Assembly: GCF_027595985.1 (NCBI RefSeq)
Contig: NC_073302.1
Span: 167,197,951 to 167,261,950, forward strand
DNA: 64,000 nucleotides
Source of the DNA: Sorex araneus
Taxonomy: Eukaryota > Chordata > Mammalia > Eulipotyphla > Soricidae
Reading direction: 5' to 3'
In this document: one piece after another, positions 11,553-22,613 of the stretch
Layout: every line of letters starts with the position of its first letter
How positions within the stretch are numbered: position 1 is the stretch's first letter
Notes under the pieces: generated by a model
Told to the model about the DNA's origin: nothing
Seen by the model: only the letters and a program-made list of their open reading frames with translations
Databases searched by the model: none
Position numbers and translations under genes: made by a program

Positions 11553-13308
11553 TTAATTCTCTCTGCATGCATTTTTTTTTAAACAACAGCTGTGGCATTT
11601 TATCTACTAAGTCTAAAAGTGAGTGGATAAGTAACAAATACTAACAGGAAAAGATGGAAACACTCTTAATTAGAAAGCAGGAAACAGCCTTGTTTTGTTT
11701 ATAAATGTAAGATCAAGGGAGTGTGATTTACAATGCCAACACTGAATATTCTTAGAAAATAAATGTTAAAATGTATAAATAGCCATGTAGATAGTGGTAT
11801 CTAGATATAGGTACACAGATTATTATTATTTTTTTTATTAAATCAGCACTTGGGAATTGGACTGAACTTGGACTAAAATCTTTGATCTTGTAACGTGAGG
11901 GCTCCTTGGCTCTCAGGATGTTCTGCTTCCTGAACAAACCAGAGAACCATTACTGAGGGAAAGCGAGAACAAAGGAAAAATAAAATCCCCGCAAGCCTTG
12001 TGTTAGAGATTCCTCCCTGGCTCACTCAACACATAAATGAGGAAATCCATAAGGACGTGTGTACAACTGTATTTTCATTGTAACTTTTGGTTTGAATGTT
12101 CTTCTCCATCCAAGAGGAACTCCATCCAAGCATTTCGAAAGTCAGAAGTGCAGTTTGACAATGCTACTCAGGCACTATTAAGATAACTCAAAATTTTTCT
12201 GTTTTTTTGTTTAATGCAACCATCAAGAAAAACATCTGTTTCCATTGATAGAATTCATAAAAGAAGCACAAAATAAATGTATTTGTAGAACTTATTTAGC
12301 AGTCTAGTGTTATCTGGCTTAGTTACATTTGCAAAGTAATGGTATCAAAGAAGGTATTGAATGACAAGGAAAAGTTTGCAGCCTACAAGTAAAAAATGTG
12401 AAAATAACATGTCATTTGAAGGGCCTAATTATGCTTTTGGAAGGGCACTGAACTGTAGCTGTTTTCATTAGTGGGCATTGACTGTGCAAATTCCCACTTC
12501 AGTCGGGGTGTGCCATTGCCCCAAACCATGCCCTTCATGTAAATATTAGTGCAATTTTCACCACAAGCATAAATCATGGGGATATTAAACAGGTCTCCTT
12601 GAACAGTTCCCTGAGTTCCTCCTAACGGTAATGAATCTCACCCAGCAGTCAGTTGAAACATGTTTATTTAAAAATATTTAAACATTTACTTGGTACAAAA
12701 TAAGGAAGCAGAAACAGCATGTTTAATGGTAAATTTCGTAGCAAAAAAGAGGAGAAATAAACCTATGCATTTACAGTAACTCCTCCTTACCTCACAGAAA
12801 GACACATTCCAAATCTAAGAAAGGGGAAGAAATAAAATCCCCTGAAATAAGTAACAAATTCACTTCTCAAGAGATAGATATAAAATTCCATCCCCAAAAG
12901 TTATGAAATCTTGTCCCTATAAAACAAAATGAAACCCTCAAAATTTGGAATGTCCTTTCACTGATTTGCCTTTTTTCTTCAGCGTATGTTTCTCCACTCT
13001 CTTTCATCTTGGTAAATCCCCTTATATCCTTACTACACTACGTTGAAAATAAAGTTTCTCCTTTAGGCTATGACGCTGAAACCTGTTGGGTCTCACTTGC
13101 GCTCTTTTGGCAACTATGGGAGAGCAGTTTGTCCCTCGAATGGAATAGCAAGCAGCAAGCAGGCTAGCAAGTCTCTGCAACAGTTTGGGACCTTCTCTTT
13201 CACCCTTTTCTAAGAAAGCTTCGTCTAACATGCTTCAAGAAAAAACATATGTAGATAGGTCTGGAATGGAGAGAACCTCTTTAAAATGTGGGGGTGGTGT
13301 GGGGGAGA
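11553..13308. other. Intergenic DNA, no gene or repeat recognised
   Basis: Longest SINE-free stretch of the first 30 kb. AT-rich single-copy appearance makes it a candidate for retained non-coding sequence, but nothing specific is seen. Confidence 0.45.
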
Positions 13309-13484
13309 AAGGCCAAAGTAATAACACGGCCCGGCCGCAGTGCTGTTGCCTTGCCCGGGGTCGTACGGTCAGATCCGAGCATCATTCACGGTGCCCTGAG
13401 CTCCACCAGGAGTGATTCCTGAGTTCATGGCCAGGAATAAGCCCTGATTACAGTCAGGTGTAGCCCAAAAAAACAAGCAAATGG
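13309..13484 (+). mobile_element. SINE type A, diverged
   Basis: GTGCTGTTGCCTTGCCCGGG head part, GTGCCCTGAGCTCCACCAGG, GCCAGGAATAAGCCCTGA, GTGTAGCCCAAAAAAAC tail. Confidence 0.8.
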
Positions 13485-13529
13485 AAAAAGTGGGAAAATT
13501 AGATGGAAGGTCAAAATCACCTCTTTTGT

Positions 13530-13686
13530 TTAAAAACAATTTTTACTGCCTCACTGTATTTAAAAAAGTTACTCATGATTGAGTTTGAGGCATACAATGT
13601 TCCAACACCTATTCCTTCACCAATATACCTTTCCTTCCACCAATGTCCGCAGTTTCCCTCAACCCACCTGCCTACCTCTATGATAG
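13530..13686 (-). mobile_element. Element D 3' module, antisense
   Basis: Read on minus: GGACATTGGTGGAAGGAAAGG, TATTGGTGAAGGAATAGGTG, CAATCATGAGTAAC and a diverged CAGTAAAAATTG end. Same order as the plus copies at 25971 and 34276. Confidence 0.7.
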
Positions 13687-13762
13687 GCACATTAACAACA
13701 ACAAAAAAATTTATTGTTTGCCTTGTCTTATAGTGTCTGGTCATTTATGTGGTACAAAATAA

Positions 13763-14455
13763 GAGACTATAAAACAATGCTCCCAGAAGAGAGCGATGCA
13801 GAGCCTCTTGCCCCTGCGCCTGGCTGTCTTCACTGGAGCCCCTCAGAGCAGGGCAGATTGAATTTCCACCCCACCCCAAGCAGAGCTCCTGCAGCCAAAG
13901 ACCTCCGGAACCCAGCCATAGTCATGCTCAAAGACCCCCTTCACACGTATGGACGAGTCTCACGCATGAAGGAACCGGCAGAGGAACCCAGGTGTGTGGG
14001 ACCCGGGGCTGAGATCTCCAAGCCTGCTTGGATTGGGACTGGGCCTCCTCCACCCAGACCCCCCATTTTCTAGTAGCTTGGCAGCCACACCCACAAACTG
14101 CCCCGGCACCATGTAGTCCCATCCACAGCCAAGATCCAGAGACTATAAAACAATGCTCCAGGAAGCGCACGGCCACATGCGGCTTCTTATAGCCTCTCAG
14201 AGAACCTGGCAAGGTACCTAGAGCATCCTGCCTGCATGGCAGAACCTGGCAAGCTCTTCGTGGCTTATTTGATATGCCAAAAACAGTAACAATGATGGGT
14301 CTCATTCCCTTATCCTGATAGAGCCTCCAATGCAGCACCCCTGGGAAGAACGAGTAAAGAGAGGCTGCTAAAACCTCAGGCTAGGACAAATGGAGACGTT
14401 ACTGGTGCCCACTCGAGAAAATTGTTGTTCAATGGGACGACAGTGATACAGTGAT
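13763..14455 (+). mobile_element. Element C, about 690 bp, ending in the type-B tail
   Basis: GACTATAAAACAATGCTCC occurs at 13765 and again at 14141. The interior matches the reverse copy at 33322-33926 (AAGACCTCCGGAACCCAGCC, GCCTGCTTGG, GGGCCTCCTCCACCCA, GAGTAAAGAGAGGCTGCTAAA). The last about 90 bp (GGAGACGTTACTGGTGCCC, GACGACAGTGATACAGTGA) is the tail of SINE type B. Non-coding; the mechanism of spread is not evident. Confidence 0.75.
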
Positions 14456-15143
14456 TGTTTGCCTTATCTCGTGATAACATCATACCATGGTTTCCCACTG
14501 GTTCACAGCTAGTTGGAAGCCATTTGTGGAAGTGTTTGTGAAAGACTCCATTTCTATTGCATTTGAAACACATTTGGCCACATTACACAACAAAATAAAG
14601 AGAGATTTCCATATCTCTATTTCAGTTTAATTCTGTGTGTTTGTGGGTCAAACAGGAAAAGAACTGTTTATGTTGTACCTCAACTTTCCTGGAATGTAAC
14701 ACAAATGAAAATCTCAATATAACCAAAGAACTACTGCTTAAATTTCCTTGTTGCCTACATCTTCATTCATTACAAGCTGCACATGATTTTAAAATGTTAT
14801 GTAAAAGGAATCATTATGTTGCTATACAGAATGGAAAAGGGTAGAAAACTGGAGTTAGCATTTCTAAAAATAAGGTTAGCAACATTGCTCTCTTGATGTA
14901 ATTACAAAGCCAGGAAAATGGTTAGTTTAGAAAATTGCACTTGTAGATATTATTGGCACTGAGAATGAATGCAAAGGTTTAGAAAATGCAATTGCTACTG
15001 TAATATTTGGACCATACTAGGCAGTTATGAATTAACTTCTAAATTTTTTTAGGTATAAATTTAAGGTTTGCAGTTGAGTTTCCTGATTCAAAAGCTGTAT
15101 TATTTTTTTTAAGATTTAGCTTAAAAATTAATCTTAATTTCTA
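14456..15143. other. Intergenic DNA, nothing recognised
   Basis: AT-rich, frames short and without homology. Confidence 0.45.
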
Positions 15144-15316
15144 GGGGGGTGGGGGGAGGTTGGGGCCACACCTGTTAGTGCTCGGGATTTACTCCTGACT
15201 CTGATCAGGGATCACTCCTGCTGAGGCTGAGAGAACCATACGGGTTCTAGGGAGCGAGCCAGTGTTGACCACACGGAAGGCAGATTCTTTGCCTTCTGTA
15301 TTATCTCTCTAGCCCT
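15144..15316 (-). mobile_element. SINE type A, diverged
   Basis: GGGGCCACACCTGTTAGTGC, ACTCCTGACTCTGATCAGG, TTCTGTATTATCTCTCTAGCCC. G-rich run in place of the poly-T. Confidence 0.8.
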
Positions 15317-15544
15317 CAATATTTTAGTTAGTAATTGGCTTGGTCAGAACTAAGTCTGTTTTAGTTTTGAGCCTAAAATTTGTTGCTGCTACATTTACTA
15401 TGCTTCATCTAATTCAGAAAAATTTCACACAGCTCATAAAATTTTGTAATAAAGAACATATTGTAGCATGTAATCTGGCATCCTCAACTTTCCAGGTGAA
15501 AAATAAGGATGGGAAGAAAAACAAGTGTTCAGCACTCATTTTTG

Positions 15545-15718
15545 TTGTTTGTTTTGTTTTGTTTGGGGCAGCCACACTCAGTTGTGTTCAGGGCATCTTC
15601 CTAACTTTGTGCTGATCCCAAAGATCAGTCCTGGGGGACTGTATGTGGCTCCAGAAACCAAACTCAGATCAACTAGAGGAGAGCCAAGCACCATGCCCAC
15701 TCTACAGTCTACTCAGCA
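15545..15718 (-). mobile_element. SINE type A, old
   Basis: GGCAGCCACACTCAGTTGTG, TTCAGGGCATCTTCCTAAC, CCAGAAACCAAACTCAG. Tail TTTGTTTTGTTTTG. Confidence 0.7.
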
Positions 15719-16166
15719 CCATGTTCAACCCTGTTGATGAGACGGGATAGCCCTATTTTCTACCCCCTTGTGTCCATCCTACCACAAAGTCCTTCGTTAG
15801 ACGTCTACCTCTGTGTTTATCCATTTCGTTCCTCTTCCCCAAACCAAACTACCATTCTCTAAGCTTCCTATTTCCCATTCTCACTTTCTCTAATTTTTAA
15901 TTTTATCTTGCATGCAACATTTTTGTCATACTTATATTTTTAATGAGATAATTTTGAAAAGCTTAGCCAGGTCATAAGTGACTGCTCTTGCTAAAACCAC
16001 ACAAAGTCATTTCCTCCACACAGTGTAATCTTTACCCTTGATATGGTCTTTATTGTCACTGCACCTCTCGTGCCTCCACTCCCCCAATTCTTTAAATCCT
16101 TCTGCAAGACTTCATTCACTGTGTTGCAGCTGAATTTAGGCCATCTCCCTGTACTTAATGTGTCAT
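15719..16166. other. Intergenic DNA, possible ancient LINE remnant
   Basis: CTTCATTCACTGTGTTGC and surrounding text have an L2-like flavour, but not enough to call. Confidence 0.25.
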
Positions 16167-16326
16167 TTGCCTAGCATGTGGCTGACCTGGGTTTGATCCC
16201 CAGCATCCCATACGATCCCTGAAGCCCTGCCAGGAGTGATTACTGAGTGCAGAGCCAGGAGTAACCCTGAGTATTGCAAGGTGAATGAAAACAACATGAA
16301 GACAAAAAAGAAACCAAAAAAAAAGA
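16167..16326 (+). mobile_element. SINE type A, 5'-truncated
   Basis: Starts at TTTGCCTAGCATGTGGC (A box lost). B box GGGTTTGATCCCC is present. The end has diverged into AAAGAAACCAAAAAAAAAG. Confidence 0.85.
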
Positions 16327-16339
16327 AGTGTCTCTTCTT

Positions 16340-16511
16340 AGGGGCCAGAGAAATAGTACAGTGTTTGCCTTGCAGGTGGTCAAGCTGTGTTCAATCCCAC
16401 AACCCAAGGCACCTCATATGGTCCCCAGTCTTGCCAAGAGTGATTCCTGAGTGCAGAGCCAGGAGTAAGCCCTGAGCACTGTTGGGTGTGCACCTCTTGC
16501 CAAAAGAAAGA
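16340..16511 (+). mobile_element. SINE type A, head-to-tail with previous
   Basis: GGGGCCAGAGAAATAGTACAG head, AGTGCAGAGCCAGGAGTAAG body, GTTGGGTGTGCACC end. Confidence 0.88.
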
Positions 16512-16724
16512 AGTGACACTTCTGAGCAGAGATGGCTGTCTGGTTTTCCCATAAACTTCAGATCTTGATTGAAATGGCACCCATTTATTTGCCTATGGCC
16601 ATGTCACCCAGAAAGCGCCCAATCTTGTCACTGAAGTAATCTCTCACTACTGTCTGTCACTCTGTCATATGTTGTTGTGTATTTGGGGGTTGTTTTATTT
16701 ATCTCCATTGCACTGGAGTTTTTA

Positions 16725-16889
16725 TTTTTTATTTTTTGCTTTTTGGGTCACACCCAGGAATAGCAATGCACAGGGGTCACTCTTGGCTCTGCACTCAGGA
16801 ATTATCTCTGGCAGTGCTCAGGGCTTACTCCTGGGATGCTGGCACGTGCAAGGCAAATGCCCTATCGGCTGTACTATTGCTCCAGCCCC
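16725..16889 (-). mobile_element. SINE type A, internally deleted
   Basis: GCTTTTTGGGTCACACCCAGG through TATTGCTCCAGCCCC; the GGACCATATGGGATG segment is shortened to GGGATGC. Imperfect flanking repeats ACTGGAGTTTTTA and ACTGGATTTTAAA. Confidence 0.88.
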
Positions 16890-16939
16890 TACACTGGATT
16901 TTAAAAATTGATTTCTCTTCTTCCCTTTCCTTCCCTTTG

Positions 16940-17300
16940 TTGTTGCTCCCCAGTGTCAGGGGTCACACAAAATTCTGACTGTGATATTCAAACACTCAGC
17001 TGTGCTCACCAGGAGCCGTCCATCAGTGCTCACGCTCTCAGCTCGGTGCAGGCTGAGGTTTGTTGTGCTCCTTTCACCGTGGTGCCTGCACACCACACTC
17101 ACGCCCTTGAGTTGTGTCCATGCACGTTCAGGTTCTTGTGCGTGTTGGGGCCGCTGGGCTGTTTACACAGGTGCTCATCAGAGGTTGTACTTCCGGGCTG
17201 TGGCCTTATCAGGGGTCGAACCCTTGGCTGCAGTGCGGCTAAAAAGCACTTGTAACATCAGGGAGCTCACGAAGAAAAGCTGCCAGGCACGAGTAGAGGA
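16940..17300. other. Moderately GC-rich block of unknown origin
   Basis: Contains repeated GCTCA/GTGCTCA words, CTCAGCTCGGTGCAGGCTGAG, and GGGGTCGAACCCTTGG, a possible antisense B box. Open frames up to 123 codons (16981-17352, +) have no recognisable domain. Could be a rearranged antisense SINE cluster or an unlisted repeat. Confidence 0.35.
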
Positions 17301-17589
17301 GATGCCAGGAATGTGCTTGGCACTTTCAGTCTCACCAGGGGTCGAGGCATGAATACACATTAACTAAGTATGTAACCTCCTGTGGCTGACTGCTGAGTGT
17401 CTAATGTTGGCTCACCACTTAGTAGGGGTGTGACCTTGAACAATTTACTTAACCTCTGTGCACGCCAATCTGTGTGTGTATGTGTGGGAGAGAGCAAAAG
17501 AGAGATAGAGACAGAAAGACAAACAGACGGGTAGAGATGGATATACTGATGGTACCAGCCTCGGAGGGCGAAATAAAATACAATGAACT

Positions 17590-17772
17590 GGAACGGAGTG
17601 ATAGTACAGGGGGTGGTGCTTGCCTGGCACAGGGCTGACTGGGTTTGATTCCTGGCATCCAATATGCTCTCCAAGCACTACCAGGAGTGATTCCTGAGCC
17701 TAGAGCCAGGAATAACACCGAAGCACTGCTGAGTGTGGCCCCAAAACAAAACAGAACAAAATAAAAATAAAG
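17590..17772 (+). mobile_element. SINE type A
   Basis: GGAACGGAGTGATAGTACAG head, GGGTTTGATTCCTGGCATCC B box, GAGTGTGGCCCCAAAAC end and an AAAACAAAAC-type tail. Confidence 0.88.
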
Positions 17773-17852
17773 GCAGTGAATTGATACATGAAAACACTTC
17801 GGACCAGAACGTGCATGTACAATTTAATCATACTGCTACTCCTTTTCTTATG

Positions 17853-17898
17853 TCTTTTCATATGAAAAGAATTCAAAGTCACTTGGTGACTTTGAATT
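17853..17898. repeat. Double palindrome
   Basis: 18-bp perfect palindrome TCTTTTCATATGAAAAGA (17853-17870) abuts a 13-bp perfect inverted repeat (17870-17882 and 17886-17898) with a 3-nt loop TTG. Confidence 0.9.
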
Positions 17899-18601
17899 AG
17901 AAGTTGTGAACCTTTCTGGGAACTCCAGAATGATGCATTAAGTATGATTTCCACTTGCCTATTTGTTATATGAGGGTTAAATGAACAAAAGAAATAACAC
18001 TTGGACATGCAAGGGAGAATTTACACACATTCAAATATTTAAATTAAAAATAAGTATTTAAATTATTCTCAGATTCATACATCAGCCTTTAATTATGCTA
18101 AAAAGAGACCTTAGCTATCATCTAGTTTAACTCTTTACCCAACCCTTCTTTATTCGTTATCTTCTACCGATAACCAGTGGTTGTCACTACTTTGGAAGCC
18201 ATTAGCCCTCTAATATTGCGATGGACTTGTGTCCTTTTTATCCATCCGAAGGACGCTTACGTGTATCTCAGCATGTTCAGTAGTCCTGGAGGGGCTTGTG
18301 GGTTTCTCACCACTCTGTTCCGATCTTTCGTTATCTGTTGAGATTTCAGGTCCCGGCCCTCTCTTATGTCATTCTCGAGTCTATTCCCAGCATTGGTTAC
18401 TGAAAAGACTGCTGCCACTTGAGATAGCAACAAGTTAAGGTCAAGCGTGGAAAGCATTTCCTAGAATTTGTATTAACAAAAATGGGTTATAAAAGAAGGA
18501 ACTTCACAAATCATTACCAAGAAGTGGCCTGAAATGTAGCAGTTTTTGTCATAGAGAAGTTTGTTATCAGTGAGCTAATCGCTTCCAGTTTGTTCATCTG
18601 G
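17899..18601. other. Intergenic DNA, nothing recognised
   Basis: AT-rich; no repeat or exon seen. Confidence 0.4.
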
Positions 18602-18772
18602 CTTTTTGGGCCATACCTTGCTGTGACTCAAAGCTCAGAGCTTACTCCTAGCTCTGCTCTCAACAATCACTCCTAGCAGTGCTCAGGGAACATATGCAGT
18701 ACCAGGGACTGACCAGGAGTCAGCTGTATGCAAGGCAAATTTCCTAGCTACTGTACCATCTCTCGGGCAGTC
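18602..18772 (-). mobile_element. SINE type A
   Basis: TTTTTGGGCCATACCTTGC through GCTACTGTACCATCTCTCGGG. An extra AAGCTCAGAGC step in the middle. Confidence 0.85.
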
Positions 18773-19355
18773 CAGTTATTATTTTTATCTGTTTTTTAAT
18801 TAAAGTTTCTAGTTTGCAATTGTACTAGTGACTGAGAGAGGCTCCTGATTATTTACAGGATATTTCCTTTAGAGGAAACAGGAATATTGTGAGCAGACAT
18901 AGACAGTAATTTTGAAAGACTTCAGAAAGAAATTTAGAAAAATGATATATTTTTTCTTTTTTTTCTTGAATATAGGCTTGAATATTTAATTTCACATGGA
19001 AATTAATGGAGACTTAAGACAATCAGAGATTTTGCTTAGCATTTTATAACTTGGATCTGGCAAAAACTTTTGTGAATAAGCTTATGTCTTTATTTTTTTT
19101 TAATTTGTCTAGAAACTGATATCACTTTGGGGAAAAAAATAGTAAACCCTAGGTTGGTTTCTCCTTGAGGGAGAAAGATGGGTACACTGGTGAGGTGTGT
19201 GGTGTTGGAATTATGTGTGTAGGAAAGCGACATTAACAGTATTGATGTTGCTTACATTAATTAAACCACAAAACCTCCATAAATTAAAAATGTTAAAAAA
19301 AATTAAAGCCCTAAAATTTGCTCAGTTTTTTTATTTGCCCAATGGAAGTAAAACT
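18773..19355. other. AT-rich DNA, possible element D remnant at 19165-19310
   Basis: GGTACACTGGTGAGGTGTG and an A-rich end near 19305 recall element D, but the match is weak. Confidence 0.25.
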
Positions 19356-19403
19356 AAATGGTATATTTTAATTTTGTTGTGTTTTTTTTTTTTGTTTTTT
19401 TGT

Positions 19404-19587
19404 GTTTTTTTTTTTTTTTTTTGCTTTTTTGGGTCACACCTGGCGATGCACAGGGGTTACTCCTGGCTCTGCACTCAGGAATTACCCCTGGCCGTGCTCA
19501 GGGGACTATATGGGATGCTGGGATTTGAACCCGGGTCGGACGCGTGCAAGGCAAACGCCCTACCCGCTGTGCTATCTCTCCAGCCCC
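19404..19587 (-). mobile_element. SINE type A inserted in the tail of another
   Basis: Complete antisense copy (GGGTCACACCTGGCGATGC to TATCTCTCCAGCCCC) with a T18 tail. TTGTTGTGTTTTTT occurs on both sides (about 19375 and 19588), so it landed in the poly-T of the copy at 19596. Confidence 0.93.
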
Positions 19588-19595
19588 TGTTGTGT

Positions 19596-19769
19596 TTTTT
19601 TTTTTTCTTTTTAGGTCACAACTGGCGATGCTCAGGGGTTACTCCTGGCTCTGCACTCAGGAATTACTCCTGGCAGTGCTCAGGGGACCATATGGGATGC
19701 TGGGAATCAAACCTGGGTCGGTCGCATGCCAGGCAAATGCCTTATCCGCTGTGCTATTGCTCCAGCCCC
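19596..19769 (-). mobile_element. SINE type A, host of the nested copy
   Basis: Complete antisense copy. The outer duplication AATGGTATATTTTAA (about 19357) and AATGGTATATTTTTAA (about 19772) encloses both SINEs, showing this one came first. Confidence 0.93.
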
Positions 19770-20923
19770 TCAATGGTATATTTTTAAATCATTGATCTAA
19801 TTGAGAGTGGATCTCTTAGTACTTTATCATACACAAGGCTTTCTTTTTGTCCCTGCACCTCCTCCCAACCCGTTCTTTCCCCCTTTCAGATAGCACTCCC
19901 TCTCCCACAGATCAAACCCATTCACTTTGGCAGACTGTTTGCAAAGGCCTCAACATAGCATGAAAAAGTCTCTTCAATTTTGTCCTCTCTCTTCCACAGA
20001 ACTGTTCAATAGAATGACCTATGATTCAATTTTCAAATATTCAACTGGTGTTTTATTGCTTTTAATTTAAAGCATTAGGATCTTAGAAGACAGAGCACAA
20101 CCCCTGTTAGATAGGTCTCCTTCTTAAACTCCAAACACTTCACCATCGCACAATACAGAAATGCCTATATTGTTTCCAACTTTGCTCCATTTTTCTTTCA
20201 AAGAAGTGTTTACTTGCGGTCAGCAGGGCTCATAAGAATATGCGTTTATAAACACCACGGGATTAAATTAGAATTCCTTTAGGCACTTTCAGACTTTAAA
20301 ACATTAGGAGATTGTGATCATTCCTTTGTGCAGTTGATCACGAAAGTTAAACAATGAGATACAATCTAGAGACCCTCAGAACATTTTGCACTGTGTGTTT
20401 TGCACGTCTACTTGAGCTAGTAAGCATGTGACATTTACTAAGGGCCCATAGGCTCTTACAGAGCATATATGTCAGAGAAAACAAAGCACATGTGCACAAT
20501 ATGACTTCTCCTCTAATATGCAGTTTGGTCTCACAGCAGCATAGTCCCTGCCCACAATATAATCGAGTTCTTCCTTAAGCCATTTACATTAAGAGAAAAT
20601 CCTATCCCAACCATGTTATTTTCCATTTCATATATACTGTAATGTGGAGGAAAAAATACACACGCAATTTTCCATGGATGGAATAGCCCCTCCAAACTGA
20701 AGTCTTGATTATAGAGACTTAGGAATCTGGTTCATGGTCAGAGGCTCAGCGAGAGACAAAAGATAGCTAGTTCAGTGGTTGAGCCTCAGCCTTGCAGTCA
20801 TGAGGTTGAGACTTTGATCTCTAGTATCGACACACAAGCTGTGTGCCATCCCAGAACACTGCCACTGTGTTCCCTAGTCCCGTAGGGAAGTGTGGGATAT
20901 ACTATACATTAAGCAAAGCCTCC
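19770..20923. other. Intergenic DNA, no gene recognised
   Basis: Only an isolated tRNA-like head near 20762 (AGCTAGTTCAGTGGTTGAGC) is visible. Confidence 0.45.
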
Positions 20924-21119
20924 GGGGCTGGAGCAATAGCACAGTGGGTAGGGCATTTATTTGCCTTGCACATGGCCGACTCTGGTTCCATTCCCAGCAT
21001 CCCATATGGTCCAACGAGCACCACCAGGAGTGATTCCTGAGTGCATGAGCCAGGAGTGACCCCTGAGCATCGCCGGGTATGATTCAAAAGAAAAAGAAAG
21101 AAAAGAAATGAAAGAAATG
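20924..21119 (+). mobile_element. SINE type A, complete, AAAG tail
   Basis: GGGGCTGGAGCAATAGCAC head, with a 4-bp TTTA insertion before TTGCCTTGC. Carries the CATGAGCC variant (GTGCATGAGCCAGGAGTGAC) also seen at 25445. Tail AAAGAAAGAAAAG. Confidence 0.93.
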
Positions 21120-21821
21120 CCCCCCCCAGTGTAATAACCAGAAGCAGCCTACGAGCTTCACAACTAAGTAAGCGATCCCAGAGAGCAGCATGAAATATAT
21201 AAGAACACTGTGACCAAAGTGTGCTTCAGCACCATCACTGACATGTCTGAGCTCCTTCCCCAGAGCAACACAGCAAGCATGCGAGAGCTGCAGCCAAGAG
21301 TGTTCACCTTAGTTGTAGCAATGCAGGAAAGGGAAGGGGGAACTATTATGGTGCACAGAAATATTCATCCGCCAGTTTTATGGAAACTGTGTGTGTGTGA
21401 GTGTGTGTGTATGAGATTGCTTAGCCTTTCTGACCCTGTTTGCTCTTCTTTGAGTATCATATTTATAGACCTCAAGGTGTCATCAACTTAAAGAGGCACC
21501 AATGTTTAGGTAGCATTAGGAAAAAAAAAAAAGATTCCAATTAAACTATGGCATAACCCTGTTCATCACTTAAAATTAGTTCAAGTTATTTTATACTTCA
21601 ATTTAAATTTTGCCATATTTTGTGCTCGCGGACTAGATAGAAAACAGATGTTATAGACCAAATTATTAAGATATTTCTAAAATTTCTTTAGAATTGAGCA
21701 TTTCAGTTTTACTTTTGAATCAGATTTTCTTTTTTTTTTTTCGATGAATGTGTGTGCTGACAAAGCACTTTTGTTATTTGCACTTTCCCCTCAAGTTCCT
21801 GTCACCTGGTTATGGGTTTTT
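21120..21821. other. Intergenic DNA with a short (TG)n
   Basis: TGTGTGTGTGAGTGTGTGTG at about 21390-21410; otherwise nothing recognised. Confidence 0.45.
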
Positions 21822-22001
21822 TTGTTTGTTGGTTTTGGTTTTTAGGTTACACTCAGTGATGCTCAGGGTTTACTCCTGGCTCTGATGGACTCAGACACTA
21901 CACCGGGAGATGCTCAGGGGACCATACAGGATGCCAGAACTTGAACCTGGATCGGTCGTGTGCAAAGCAAGTGTCTTAGGGGCTGTTCTATCTCTCTAAC
22001 C
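21822..22001 (-). mobile_element. SINE type A
   Basis: GGTTACACTCAGTGATGCTC through TCTATCTCTCTAACCC, with an ACTCAGACACTACACCGGG substitution in the centre. Confidence 0.87.
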
Positions 22002-22023
22002 CAATTATTATTATGATGATGAT

Positions 22024-22190
22024 TTTGGCTTTTTGGATCACACCTAGTGGTACTCAGGGGTTACTCCTAGCTCTGCACGCAGGAATTACTCCTGACAGTG
22101 CTCGAGGGACCATATGGGATGCCAGGATCAATCCCGGGTCAGCCTTGTGCAAGGCAAACACCCAACCCGCTGTACTATCACCGTGGCCTC
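22024..22190 (-). mobile_element. SINE type A, second in tandem
   Basis: GGATCACACCTAGTGGTACTC through GCTGTACTATCACCGTGGCC, 22 bp after the preceding copy and in the same orientation. Confidence 0.9.
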
Positions 22191-22268
22191 TCTTCAACCC
22201 ATTTAATGGTTTTGATGCTGCAACTTTCTTCTTATTGCCAAAAGATGTTAACAAAAGGGTTTTAGACA

Positions 22269-22450
22269 GGGGCCAGAGCGATAGCACAGCAGGTAGGGCA
22301 TTTGCCTTACATGCAGCTGACCCGGATTCGATTCCCAGTATCCCATATGGTCCCCTGAGCACCACCAGGGTTAATTCCTGAGTGCAGAGCCAGGAGTGAT
22401 CCCTGTGCATCGCTGGGTGTGACCCAAAAAGAAAAAAAAAACATTAAAAA
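22269..22450 (+). mobile_element. SINE type A, young, perfect target duplication
   Basis: Complete with both Pol III boxes. The 16-bp duplication AAAAGGGTTTTAGACA is at 22253-22268 and 22451-22466. Confidence 0.97.
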
Positions 22451-22613
22451 AAAAGGGTTTTAGACAAAGGGCTTGAAGCAAAAAGGTTAGCATTTTCCAG
22501 TCTTTCCATAAAGATATCTAACAATTTATGTGTGAACAGTCAGTAACATTTACTTCATAACTCCCGCCTGGCCAGTGGACACTGCAAGACACTATTTGAA
22601 TTCCAGGGTGTTA

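Noticed and set aside
19197-19787. 196-codon plus-strand frame, and many similar frames (e.g. 2081-2551, 45393-45653)
   Set aside because: They translate antisense SINE type A; the phrases SWLCTQE, LRGPYGMLG, SALRNYPWQCSGDHMGCWE recur in every copy and frame. No independent coding signal.
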